This document shows, piece by piece, positions 57,325-64,000 of a stretch of 64,000 bases of DNA (positions within the stretch are counted from its first letter, which is position 1; each line of letters opens with the position of its first letter). The stretch is taken from positions 35,848 to 99,847 of the forward strand of contig NZ_QPIG01000006.1 in the NCBI RefSeq assembly GCF_003337215.1. The letters run 5' to 3'. The translations under genes and the position numbers were made by a program. This DNA comes from Oceanihabitans sediminis (GTDB taxonomy: Bacteria; Bacteroidota; Bacteroidia; Flavobacteriales; Flavobacteriaceae). The notes under the pieces are model-generated. The model did not search any database. It worked only from the letters and a program-made list of their open reading frames with translations, and was not told where the DNA came from.

Positions 57325-58185
57325 ATGAAAAAAGCAAAGCTAAAGGCATTAGTACTTTTATGCCTTACCCTATTTCCTGTAATTAGTATTGCACAAGAAA
57401 CAGAAGTAGAAAGATACACAGCTAACAATAAAGGAAAATTCTTTATTAGCTGGGGAGGAAACAGAGAATCTTTTTCAAAATCAGATATACGTTTTAAAGG
57501 AGAGGGTTATGATTTTACCATTCATGATGCCTCTGCTGTTGATAAACCTAAAGGTTGGCATATTGACTATATCAATCCTACAAGAATGACCATTCCGCAG
57601 ACAAACCTGAAAGTTGGTTATTTCCTTTCTGATAAATATAATATTGCATTTGGTATAGACCATATGAAATATGTAATGAAAGAAAACCAGTATAAAAATG
57701 TTTCTGGATATATTGATCTTCCTGCAGAAGAAGCCGGAAGCATCTACAACCAACAATTTACTGGAGACCCTTATTTTGTTTCTGAAGACTTTTTATTATT
57801 TGAACATACCAACGGTTTAAATTATGTGTATTTAGAATTCAATAGATTTGATGATATCTCTTCTATTTTTAAAATAAATAATACAGATAAATTTCAAGTA
57901 AATATCACCGAAGGATTTGGAGCAGGAATATTATATCCTAAAACCAACACCACGCTTTTACAAAAAGAAAGATATGACGAATTTCATCTAGCAGGTTATG
58001 GTTTATCTTTAAATCTCGGACTTAACTTCACCTTCTTTAAATACTTTTTTATTGAAACCGATTTAAGAGGTGGATTTATAAATATGCCAGACATAAGAAC
58101 TACAAGTAACACCAGTGAAAGTGCTTCGCAACATTTTTGGTTCTTACAACGTGTCATTTCTTTTGGTGGACGGTTTAGAATCTAA
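57325..58185 (+). CDS. Outer-membrane beta-barrel protein of unknown role
   Basis: 286 residues with a signal peptide (ALVLLCLTLFPVISIAQ). Alternating amphipathic strands, frequent aromatic residues, and a C-terminal strand ending FGGRFRI suggest a small barrel of about 8-12 strands. It lies in the kdsA transcription unit and ends at a strong two-way terminator. A link to lipopolysaccharide is suggested by position only. I do not recognise a named family. Confidence 0.72.
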   Translation: MKKAKLKALVLLCLTLFPVISIAQETEVERYTANNKGKFFISWGGNRESFSKSDIRFKGEGYDFTIHDASAVDKPKGWHIDYINPTRMTIPQTNLKVGYFLSDKYNIAFGIDHMKYVMKENQYKNVSGYIDLPAEEAGSIYNQQFTGDPYFVSEDFLLFEHTNGLNYVYLEFNRFDDISSIFKINNTDKFQVNITEGFGAGILYPKTNTTLLQKERYDEFHLAGYGLSLNLGLNFTFFKYFFIETDLRGGFINMPDIRTTSNTSESASQHFWFLQRVISFGGRFRI

Positions 58186-58203
58186 ACCAACACACCCCAT
58201 AAA

Positions 58204-58242
58204 AAAAAGACCTCTTAAGTTATTATCTTAAGAGGTCTTTTT
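58204..58242. terminator. Strong bidirectional terminator
   Basis: A 16-bp perfect stem (58204-58219 with 58227-58242) with a 7-base loop and A/T flanks, between the convergent barrel gene and SDR gene. Confidence 0.85.
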
Positions 58243-58259
58243 ATTTATCTAAAAGATCT

Positions 58260-59039
58260 TTACTCCCTATTCTTTTCTTGAATTCTTCTTACAATAGCCG
58301 CTGCGGTATTTCTAGGTATAAACCTTGGCAGGGTTGCTAGAAACTTATTAAACCCACCCGGAATAGCATAGGCTTTTCCTTTTAACATAGCTTTATAACC
58401 ATAGGCTGCCACAGATTTTGCTTCTGCCATATTGAATGTAATTTTATTGTCTTTACAATCTTCTGAAACTGTTTCTTGGAATGCAGTCTTGGTTGGCCCT
58501 GGGCAAAAGGCAGTAACTGTTACTCCTGTTCCTTTTAGTTCGTTGGCAATAGCTTCTGAAAATGACAACATATAACCTTTGGAAGCGTAGTAAATAGACA
58601 TTAAGGGTCCAGGCTGAAAAGCTGCAAGGGAAGACATATTTAAAATCTTACCAGAATTTCTGGCTACCATGCCTTTTAGTACTAGCTTGGTAAGGTGTGT
58701 TGTACTCATTATATGCACGTGCAACATTGCAGATTCGCGTTCCCAATCTGTTTCTGCAAAAGAACCAAAAAGACCAAATCCTGCGTTATTAATTAACACA
58801 TCAATTGGTCTGTTTTGAATATCATCTATTATTTCTCGGGCTATGTTTGGAAGACTTAAGTCTTTGGTTAAAACTATAACTTGAACTCCAAATGTACTTT
58901 CTATATCTGCTTTAGCTTTGGCTAAATTATCTGCATTTATATCTACTAAGATTAAGCTGTAAGCGTCTTTTGCTAGTAATTGTGCTAGCTCATACCCTAA
59001 TCCTGATGCTGCTCCTGTTACTAAAGCTGTTTTGGTCAT
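58260..59039 (-). CDS. Short-chain dehydrogenase/reductase
   Basis: 259 residues from the ATG at 59039, which puts the usual first strand (TKTALVTGAASGLGYE) at the N-terminus. A start at 59078 would overlap the upstream gene by 11 bases. Catalytic Ser in ILNMSSLAAFQPG and Tyr-x-x-x-Lys in IYYASKGYMLSF. The C-terminal basic stretch (RRIQEKNRE) resembles DltE/YqjQ-like SDRs. The substrate is not known. It is cotranscribed with the oxidoreductase gene upstream. Confidence 0.88.
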   Translation of the reverse strand: MTKTALVTGAASGLGYELAQLLAKDAYSLILVDINADNLAKAKADIESTFGVQVIVLTKDLSLPNIAREIIDDIQNRPIDVLINNAGFGLFGSFAETDWERESAMLHVHIMSTTHLTKLVLKGMVARNSGKILNMSSLAAFQPGPLMSIYYASKGYMLSFSEAIANELKGTGVTVTAFCPGPTKTAFQETVSEDCKDNKITFNMAEAKSVAAYGYKAMLKGKAYAIPGGFNKFLATLPRFIPRNTAAAIVRRIQEKNRE

Positions 59040-59067
59040 TGTTTGGTTTTGGTTACACACAAAACTA

Positions 59068-60273
59068 TTATTTTCCATCTACATAATTCTGCAAATAAGA
59101 ATATTTATCGGTAAGTTTTTTGTTTTGGGTAATTTTAGCACGCTTTAGAATTCCTCTTTGATCTCCATTAAAAAATGCTGGAAGCACGTTTTCTAGAAAC
59201 ATTTCTCCAAAACCTTCACTTGCATCTTTAGGCAATTCACATGGCAAATTATCTACTGCCATTACCGTAATTGCATTTTTTGCATTATAAGCTACTTCGC
59301 TTTCTGTTTTTGCATCATAACCATAAAAAGGATCTGCAATTGTGGATGCTCTCAATGTTGATGCAACTGGCCCGTCTACATCACAAGAAACATCTGCTAT
59401 AAGATTTATTCTAAAGTCTGATGATTTAGCATCTTCTCTTGTAAATAAATAAGGTGCTCCGTTTCCGTAAAAATGCCCTGCAATAAAATAATCGGTTTCT
59501 TTGGCGTAAGGCATGAAATTACTTTGGTAGCCTGAAGGATCTTTATAGAATTCTCTTTTATTTCCTACTTTACCATCTATACGTTTGTTATATTCCATAA
59601 CATCTGCCATTACATACACTGGCTCGGTAAACTTTGGAGTGGTTAGGTAAATAGCATCACTTACTTCTTTTATTTGCAAGTGGTCTAAAATTTCTTTTGC
59701 TCCTTGAGCCACCTTTCCTGTTCCTGTAAGAAGGATTTTAATATTTGGAATGGTAATTTTATCTAGTTCTGCTTTTACAGCATCTAGATCTGCTAAGGTT
59801 TCTACTTTTGGCAGGTTAAATAATCCGTCACGTAAGCCTAATGCTCTAAATCCGTTATATGCTCCTACTAGTCCGGCATATCGTCCGAAACCGATTAAAC
59901 GAGCACCACTCATTTTTACAATGGTTTCATGATCATACATTTCGATATTTTTTTCAAGCATAGCTTGAAGTAGCTTACGGTTGTATGGTTGCTTTTTTAT
60001 TGTATGTGAAAAGTAGAAATATTTTTTATTAGGAATTAAGTTTTCTATTGGCACTTCTTTTACCCCTAGCATTACATCACAGTCTGACACATCATCGGTT
60101 ACTGTAAACCCTAGTGCTTTGTAGGCTTCGTCTGGGAATATTCGGATATCACTAGATTCTACTATAAACTCGGCTTGCGGAAATTGCTCACGAGCTTCGG
60201 CTAATTTTTCTGGAGAAAACACCACTCGCCTATCTGGCGGATTTTTACGTTCTTTTATGATTGCGAACTTCAT
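59068..60273 (-). CDS. NAD(P)-dependent oxidoreductase of the alanine/saccharopine dehydrogenase type
   Basis: 401 residues. N-terminal substrate domain KFAIIKERKNPPDRRVVFSP, where Lys and Arg positions match the alanine dehydrogenase/PNT family, followed by VPIENLIPNKKYFYFSHTIKKQ and a Rossmann domain with KILLTGTGKVAQGAKEIL. Members include lysine-forming saccharopine dehydrogenase and alanine dehydrogenase, and the present enzyme cannot be assigned to one. Upstream, a 9-bp inverted repeat (60302-60345) may be an operator. Confidence 0.85.
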   Translation of the reverse strand: MKFAIIKERKNPPDRRVVFSPEKLAEAREQFPQAEFIVESSDIRIFPDEAYKALGFTVTDDVSDCDVMLGVKEVPIENLIPNKKYFYFSHTIKKQPYNRKLLQAMLEKNIEMYDHETIVKMSGARLIGFGRYAGLVGAYNGFRALGLRDGLFNLPKVETLADLDAVKAELDKITIPNIKILLTGTGKVAQGAKEILDHLQIKEVSDAIYLTTPKFTEPVYVMADVMEYNKRIDGKVGNKREFYKDPSGYQSNFMPYAKETDYFIAGHFYGNGAPYLFTREDAKSSDFRINLIADVSCDVDGPVASTLRASTIADPFYGYDAKTESEVAYNAKNAITVMAVDNLPCELPKDASEGFGEMFLENVLPAFFNGDQRGILKRAKITQNKKLTDKYSYLQNYVDGK

Positions 60274-60301
60274 AGAAATCTTGGTTTTTTATTGCCACTA
60301 A

Positions 60302-60345
60302 AGTGACAATCGAATTATTTAATTGGTTGGTTTATTATTGTCACT
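60302..60345. repeat. Inverted repeat AGTGACAAT ... ATTGTCACT
   Basis: 9-bp arms at 60302-60310 and 60337-60345, 26 bases apart, 29 bases upstream of the start of the oxidoreductase gene. A related half-site (TTGTGACT) follows at about 60369. It could be a protein-binding site or an RNA hairpin. Confidence 0.5.
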
Positions 60346-60432
60346 GTGCTATGAAATTTTGTCTGATAGTTGTGACTGGAATAATTTTTGCACTAAAGTA
60401 ATAGGAATTGCATGGTTATACAAACTTTTTAA

Positions 60433-60440
60433 TAACTTTG
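60433..60440 (+). promoter_or_regulatory. -7 element for the RNA upstream of ssrA
   Basis: TAACTTTG matches TAnnTTTG, with TTG 22 bases upstream (60408-60410). No coding start follows, so it probably drives the structured RNA at 60447-60641 and perhaps ssrA. Confidence 0.55.
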
Positions 60441-60446
60441 CACTGC

Positions 60447-60641
60447 AAACCGAAGCTTTTGCGTAGGTTTGTATGCGTTAAGGATTGCAGCGGCATCCTT
60501 TTTGTAAAGCTTATAAATGAGAGTTTTTGTAAGAAAAGTATTGTTTATAAATGAAATTACTTTTAGTTGATTTCTATCTGATTTACAAAAAGATACAGCG
60601 GAAAGCCTGACGCACTTTTGCCCTTAAAAGCAAAAGTGCGT
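60447..60641 (+). ncRNA. Structured candidate ncRNA before ssrA (Flavo-1-like)
   Basis: Starting from the predicted transcription start, a closing stem TGCGT/ACGCA (60474-60478, 60610-60614) encloses a hairpin (60480-60500, AAGGA and TCCTT closing a TGC/GCA stem), and an 11-bp long-range stem CTTTTTGTAAA (60498-60508) with TTTACAAAAAG (60582-60592). A perfect 12-bp hairpin (60610-60621 with 60630-60641) ends the region and competes for ACGCA. The conserved-looking block GATTGCAGCGGCATCC with AGATACAGCGGAAAGC recalls the Flavo-1 RNA motif, from memory only. Confidence 0.55.
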
Positions 60642-60671
60642 AACGCCCAAAATAATATCATTATTAAAACG

Positions 60672-61061
60672 GGGTCGACTGGTTTTGACAGCGAGATTAA
60701 TGAAATGGTAAGCACGTCGTGTAATGGCATTGATACACGTAAAAGGCTAGACCAAATTTTAAACGGCGAGAATAACTACGCTTTAGCTGCGTAATCTGAA
60801 TTTCAGTAAGATTATGCCTCGTCCTACTAGGTAGGAAGGCTAAATGTCTCCTGAAAGCCTTGGTTAATGGCGTTCTATTAGAGGCATCGTAAAAGTTAAC
60901 TAAGATGGTGTAGCGCTTTGATGCACTTTCGAGATTTAGAAGCTAAGTTGTAAGTGGGTTGTCTTTAACCAGCTTGCAATCGAAAAAACAAGAAAAGAAT
61001 AAACGTGTAGAAAGCTATTTGGTTACTTGTTTGGACGAGAGTTCGATTCTCTCCGACTCCA
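60672..61061 (+). ncRNA. ssrA: Transfer-messenger RNA
   Basis: 390 bases. The 5' GGGGTCG pairs with 3' CGACTCC followed by discriminator A; CCA is not encoded. The T-arm is GAGAGTTCGATTCTC. The tag reads GENNYALAA then TAA (60765-60794), the Bacteroidota tag. It rescues stalled ribosomes and marks their products for degradation. It ends with an intrinsic terminator. Confidence 0.96.
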
Positions 61062-61069
61062 CAAAAAAC

Positions 61070-61102
61070 CCTTGTATGTACCGACATACAAGGTTTTTTT
61101 TT
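61070..61102 (+). terminator. Terminator of ssrA
   Basis: CCTTGTATGT (61070-61079) pairs with ACATACAAGG (61084-61093), loop ACCG, followed by nine or more T. Confidence 0.88.
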
Positions 61103-61257
61103 TAGGTGATAAATTAGTGGATAATTTGCATTCAAAATCATTCTTCCTAGTGTACAATTCTCTATTTATTTCTTAAATTAGACTGTCGAACAAATTTTAA
61201 TAGCCAAGTTCTACAGTTATTTTATGAAACGAACACCTTTTGATAATTTAAGCTAAA

Positions 61258-61446
61258 ATGACTAACAAATTACTGACTGCCTTTAAAGGTTTCGGATTTT
61301 CCTTATTGTTTATTTTACTAGGCATTTACATTCTAGAAACAAGCGAAATGCTTATTGGTAAAATCATAGGCACTGCCTGCATTGTATTTTTTGGAGTTTT
61401 ATTTGCATTAGGAATCTTTAAATTAATTAAAGATGCTAAGAAATAA
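61258..61446 (+). CDS. Small two-helix membrane protein
   Basis: 62 residues with two membrane segments (GFGFSLLFILLGIYILE and IIGTACIVFFGVLFALGIFKL) and a basic tail (KLIKDAKK). No family recognised. It lies between ssrA and the redoxin gene with its own start, ATG at 61258. The protein-like composition and clear membrane topology support it as real. Confidence 0.6.
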   Translation: MTNKLLTAFKGFGFSLLFILLGIYILETSEMLIGKIIGTACIVFFGVLFALGIFKLIKDAKK

Positions 61447-61515
61447 ACCTACAAATGACTTTAGTGAAAAAGTATGGATTCTTTTAAAAAAAGGGTTCAT
61501 ATACTAATTATACCT

Positions 61516-61523
61516 TAACTTTG
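61516..61523 (+). promoter_or_regulatory. -7 element of the redoxin gene
   Basis: TAACTTTG matches TAnnTTTG, 20 bases before the ATG at 61543. Confidence 0.5.
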
Positions 61524-61542
61524 CTTTTTTAAAGAAATTCTG

Positions 61543-61986
61543 ATGCAAACAGCAATACAATCTATAGAAGTTAGAGATTTAGACGGGCAAACTGTTGATT
61601 TAATGAAAACCTATAAGAATCAGGTTTTACTTGTTATTATATATAATAATGATTGTTTGGGTTGCACCGGAAGAGCTATCCCTTTAGCTTATGATTTTCA
61701 ACAGAAATATCCCTCTATTCAAGTGCTGGGAATTCACACCAATTTCCCTAATCGTGAAGCAGACAAAGAAGCTATTAAGAGTATTTTTACTAGTGGCGAA
61801 GTTCCGTTTCCTATATATATAGACGAACATCATAAAATCTATGACACTTTTAAAGCAGAAGGTACACCACATTGGTTATTAATTTCTGAAAAAGGAGTAA
61901 TATACCGATCTGTTTTCGGTTCGCAGGACAACACGCAAAACCGACTGTATTACGCACTTGAAAGTCTAATGGATTTACAAGAATAA
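61543..61986 (+). CDS. Thioredoxin-fold protein (TlpA/redoxin-like)
   Basis: 147 residues, no signal peptide. A thioredoxin-like fold with the redox motif Cys-Leu-Gly-Cys in VLLVIIYNNDCLGCTGRA, then the cis-Pro loop EGTPHWLLISEKG. It resembles AhpC/TSA-redoxin proteins that reduce disulfides or peroxides. There is no partner reductase beside it. It has its own promoter, and the next gene starts 54 bases on. Confidence 0.85.
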   Translation: MQTAIQSIEVRDLDGQTVDLMKTYKNQVLLVIIYNNDCLGCTGRAIPLAYDFQQKYPSIQVLGIHTNFPNREADKEAIKSIFTSGEVPFPIYIDEHHKIYDTFKAEGTPHWLLISEKGVIYRSVFGSQDNTQNRLYYALESLMDLQE

Positions 61987-62039
61987 CTGAAGAAAATAAA
62001 ACAAATAACGAAACTACTATAGAAGGAGAAAGCTCTCTT

Positions 62040-62258
62040 ATGGAAGCATTAGCTAAAAGAGATTCTTTAAAAATGCTTTCGGAAAAACTTCGAACCGTTC
62101 GTGATGCTGCACAAATAAATAATAGCGGAGATACTAATCTAAAAACCACTATTGATATCAAAAAGCTACAAGCGGAAATGGATCAAACGGCAAGAGCTTT
62201 TAGAGAAATAGATAGCAAGATTCAAGAAATTAACTGGCTCACAGAGCTTAAAGAATAA
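62040..62258 (+). CDS. Small coiled-coil protein
   Basis: 72 residues, mostly helical and charged (KMLSEKLRTVRDAAQINN, then LQAEMDQTARAFREIDSKIQEIN). The start at 62040 has a good Shine-Dalgarno (AAGGAG, about 10 bases upstream). The frame is also open for some 20 codons before it without a start codon. No family recognised. It is likely cotranscribed with the redoxin gene and ends at the terminator at 62278-62302. Confidence 0.55.
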   Translation: MEALAKRDSLKMLSEKLRTVRDAAQINNSGDTNLKTTIDIKKLQAEMDQTARAFREIDSKIQEINWLTELKE

Positions 62259-62277
62259 GCCGAAAGGCGAAATGGTC

Positions 62278-62302
62278 GGGGCTAGTGTCAGTCCCTTTTT
62301 TT
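62278..62302 (+). terminator. Terminator after the coiled-coil gene
   Basis: GGGGCT pairs with AGTCCC (one G-T pair) around AGTGTC, followed by seven T. Confidence 0.7.
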
Positions 62303-62311
62303 ACTAGTAAG

Positions 62312-62400
62312 GTTTTCGTTGTAAACAGAAAACACTGCTAGAAAGCAGCTGCTAGGGTTGCAGCAAAGCTTACTGCTTAAGACCCATTACTGCTTACCTA
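62312..62400. other. Run of consecutive hairpins and a direct repeat, possible ncRNA
   Basis: Three hairpins follow one another: GTTTTC/GAAAAC with inner GTT/AAC (62312-62333), CTGCT/AGCAG with an AGAA loop (62335-62348), and GCTGC/GCAGC (62348-62364). Then TTACTGCTTA is repeated exactly at 62370-62379 and 62387-62396. No long open frame covers it on either strand. Whether it is transcribed is unknown. Confidence 0.45.
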
Positions 62401-62529
62401 TTACAATAGTAAAACGTAAATTGTACTACCAGGTACTGACCGATCATTCTTTTTTATTACCCCCACAAAAGCAACTGTTCGCTTAACTTATTTCCTCCCT
62501 TTTTATTCCTTTTTTATATCCAAGGACAG

Positions 62530-62617
62530 CTTTATTATCTATAAGCATACTACGAGGTATCTACGGAGTATCTATAGGGCATATACGGTATATATACGCT
62601 ATACCTATTAGATATGC
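62530..62617. repeat. Array of about eight degenerate 11-bp tandem units
   Basis: Read in steps of 11, the sequence gives units such as ACGAGGTATCT, ACGGAGTATCT, ATAGGGCATAT and ACGGTATATAT, with looser units on both sides. Most begin A-C/T and end in TAT or TATCT. The 11-base period is close to one helical turn, so the units fall on one face of the DNA. The rest of 62259-63161, beyond this and the hairpin cluster, is AT-rich with no gene seen; TAAGTTTG at 62827-62834 is a weak -7 candidate. Confidence 0.6.
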
Positions 62618-63161
62618 AGTTAATTGACCCGCCCTAAAACAACTATACAGATTAATAAACAAATCCTAATATAGTTATACAGCTTAATTTTTCTTACACT
62701 ATTAAAAACTGGCTTACAAAAACTTAGACTAAATTAAAACACAGTTTTTTTTACAGAAAACACTACCAAGTTAGGATTAAATATAACCCCTTGTTTCAAA
62801 TTAAAAAAACTACATAATCATATATGTAAGTTTGGAGATTTTTCCGACACACACATCGTATCATATTCACAAAATATTCCCTAAACAACAAACATACTTT
62901 CAACATATTCAACTATACTTTATCATATTATAAGCAAAACACAAATTAAAGTGCGTTTTCAAAAACAATACTAAACTAAAATTGAAGTATATATACATGT
63001 TAAAGAATATCCCTGCATTTTAACGAATAAATAATTGAATATCAGATAAAACCGCCTAAATTCAACTTACCCTTTAGATTAATAGCTTACACCTATTTCT
63101 TTTTTTTAAAAAAGAAATAAAAAAACTTATTACAACCAAATCGTGCTAAAATCAATTTCAT

Positions 63162-64000
63162 ATGATTAAAAAATCCACTTTTGTATCGCTATTAATAACA
63201 TCACTTATATTTAGTTTTTCAGGATTATCCAAACCAATTAATATTAATGAATCTTCTTCCGTTCACAAGGAGAACCCTTTTTTCTTTAACAGTCCGTTAG
63301 AAAACTATGTTTCTTTCCGACCGGGCTATGATATAGACAAAGAAGATACTTCCTTTTTGAGAGGGGTAGAAAATTGTCCTTCAGATATAATACAAAACAC
63401 AATATCTGGCTTTTGTAGCACTATTGTTACATGGTTTCCTCCTACAAGCTCCACTTTAGGCGCAGGAATGACTCCCATTGAAGGTCCACCTCCCGGGTCT
63501 ATTTTCCCTATTGGAACAACAACAATAAAATATGAAGAAAGATGGCTCGTAGGTGGTGCAACAACCATTCCACCTACAATCTGCGAATTTACAGTTACAA
63601 TACTTGAAACTGAAGACCCAACCATCACATGTATTGGAGACCAAACAAAATCAGCAGACAATGGACAATGTTATTATACCGTTTCAGGTGCTGAGTTTGA
63701 CCCAATTACAAATGATAACTGTGGAATTGCTTCGGTTACAAACAATATTAACAGTGGATCTACATTAAATGGAGAACAAATCCCTAATGGCACTACAATT
63801 AATTGGACAGTTGTAGACACCTCTGGAAATACTGCTACTTGTAGCTTTACTGTAACTGTTGAGGATAATGAGGATCCAACAGCATCTAACCCAGCGCCTA
63901 TTAATGTACAGTGTGCTGGTGATGTTCCTACGCCTGATGTAACGGTTGTTACTGATGAAACGGATAATTGCTCTGGTACGATTACGGTAGCTCATGTTTC
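63162..64000 (+). CDS. HYR-domain surface adhesin, N-terminal part
   Basis: Open to the window end (279 codons visible). A signal peptide (FVSLLITSLIFSFSGLSK) leads into a Cys-containing domain (GVENCPSDIIQNTISGFCST). Then comes an HYR module: DPTITCIGDQTKSADNGQC, followed by DNCGIASVTNNINSGS, and GTTINWTVVDTSGNTATCSF, and the start of another (EDNEDPTASNPAPINVQCAGD). HYR proteins in Flavobacteriaceae are long repeat adhesins, typically exported by the type IX system and displayed on the cell surface. The C-terminus is outside the window. Confidence 0.85.
   Translation, partial: MIKKSTFVSLLITSLIFSFSGLSKPININESSSVHKENPFFFNSPLENYVSFRPGYDIDKEDTSFLRGVENCPSDIIQNTISGFCSTIVTWFPPTSSTLGAGMTPIEGPPPGSIFPIGTTTIKYEERWLVGGATTIPPTICEFTVTILETEDPTITCIGDQTKSADNGQCYYTVSGAEFDPITNDNCGIASVTNNINSGSTLNGEQIPNGTTINWTVVDTSGNTATCSFTVTVEDNEDPTASNPAPINVQCAGDVPTPDVTVVTDETDNCSGTITVAHV

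Noticed and set aside
62530..62617. CRISPR array
   Set aside because: Units are 11 bp with no spacers, and no cas gene is present.
62530..62630. Short peptide gene through the 11-bp array
   Set aside because: Several frames are open across it because of the repeat period, none has a convincing start, and composition is that of the repeat.
1..64000. Prophage, integrative element or insertion sequence
   Set aside because: No transposase, integrase other than XerC, or phage structural gene was seen.

Overview
The window looks like chromosomal DNA of a Bacteroidota bacterium of the family Flavobacteriaceae. The evidence is AT-rich sequence; genes preceded by TAnnTTTG-type -7 elements rather than Shine-Dalgarno sequences; a tmRNA whose tag reads GENNYALAA; and family markers such as DUF2851, DUF3467, carboxypeptidase-regulatory-domain proteins, HYR and thrombospondin-type-3 surface proteins and a NamZ-type DUF1343 lipoprotein. 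The genus cannot be fixed from the sequence alone.

Layout. 1-2276 holds the 5' part of a large secreted surface protein (minus strand) with a frame break at a small GC-rich hairpin. prfC (plus) follows, then a duplicated tail fragment of a DUF3467 gene and the DUF3467 gene itself. 4927-18010 is one long minus-strand translation and transcription supercluster, read from right to left: tRNA-Thr(TGT), tRNA-Tyr, tRNA-Gly, tRNA-Thr(GGT), tuf, tRNA-Trp, secE, nusG, rplK, rplA, rplJ, rplL, rpoB, rpoC. Upstream of it lie hpf, xerC and rpsU. 19856-28183 carries a surface-associated carboxypeptidase-regulatory-domain protein, an acyl-CoA dehydrogenase, a helix-hairpin-helix protein, an unusual N-terminally extended AGCS amino acid symporter, a K+ channel, a PspC-domain protein and DUF2851. 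28344-39712 is mixed metabolic and envelope housekeeping: SDR, cysteine synthase family, FtsX/LolC-type permease, NamZ-like muramidase, GDPD, sterol-desaturase-family enzyme, YkgJ-type Cys cluster protein, methyltransferase, a TIMP-like secreted protein, DUF2059 and amidohydrolase. 39884-45555 pairs an outer-membrane barrel with a 1006-residue TPR protein, next to a divergent ftsE-like gene.

45662-53695 is a surface-glycan block: glycosyltransferases, an FdtA-like sugar ketoisomerase, an FdtB-like aminotransferase, a flippase and a FemAB/GNAT-like acyltransferase. It would fit export of a glycan containing a 3-amino-3,6-dideoxyhexose. typA, kdsA and an outer-membrane protein follow, then an SDR and a lysine/alanine-dehydrogenase-type oxidoreductase. 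60274-61102 is RNA-rich, with a structured candidate ncRNA just upstream of ssrA. After three small genes (membrane protein, redoxin, coiled coil) comes a 900-base non-coding stretch with consecutive hairpins, a 10-bp direct repeat and an array of about eight degenerate 11-bp units. The window ends inside an HYR-domain adhesin.

No rRNA, CRISPR array, prophage or complete insertion sequence was seen. The points most worth a second look are the 11-bp array and hairpin cluster (62312-62617), the candidate ncRNA before ssrA, the DUF3467 tail duplication with only synonymous changes, the AGCS symporter fusion, the TIMP-like protein, and the strong Shine-Dalgarno sequence on rpsU.
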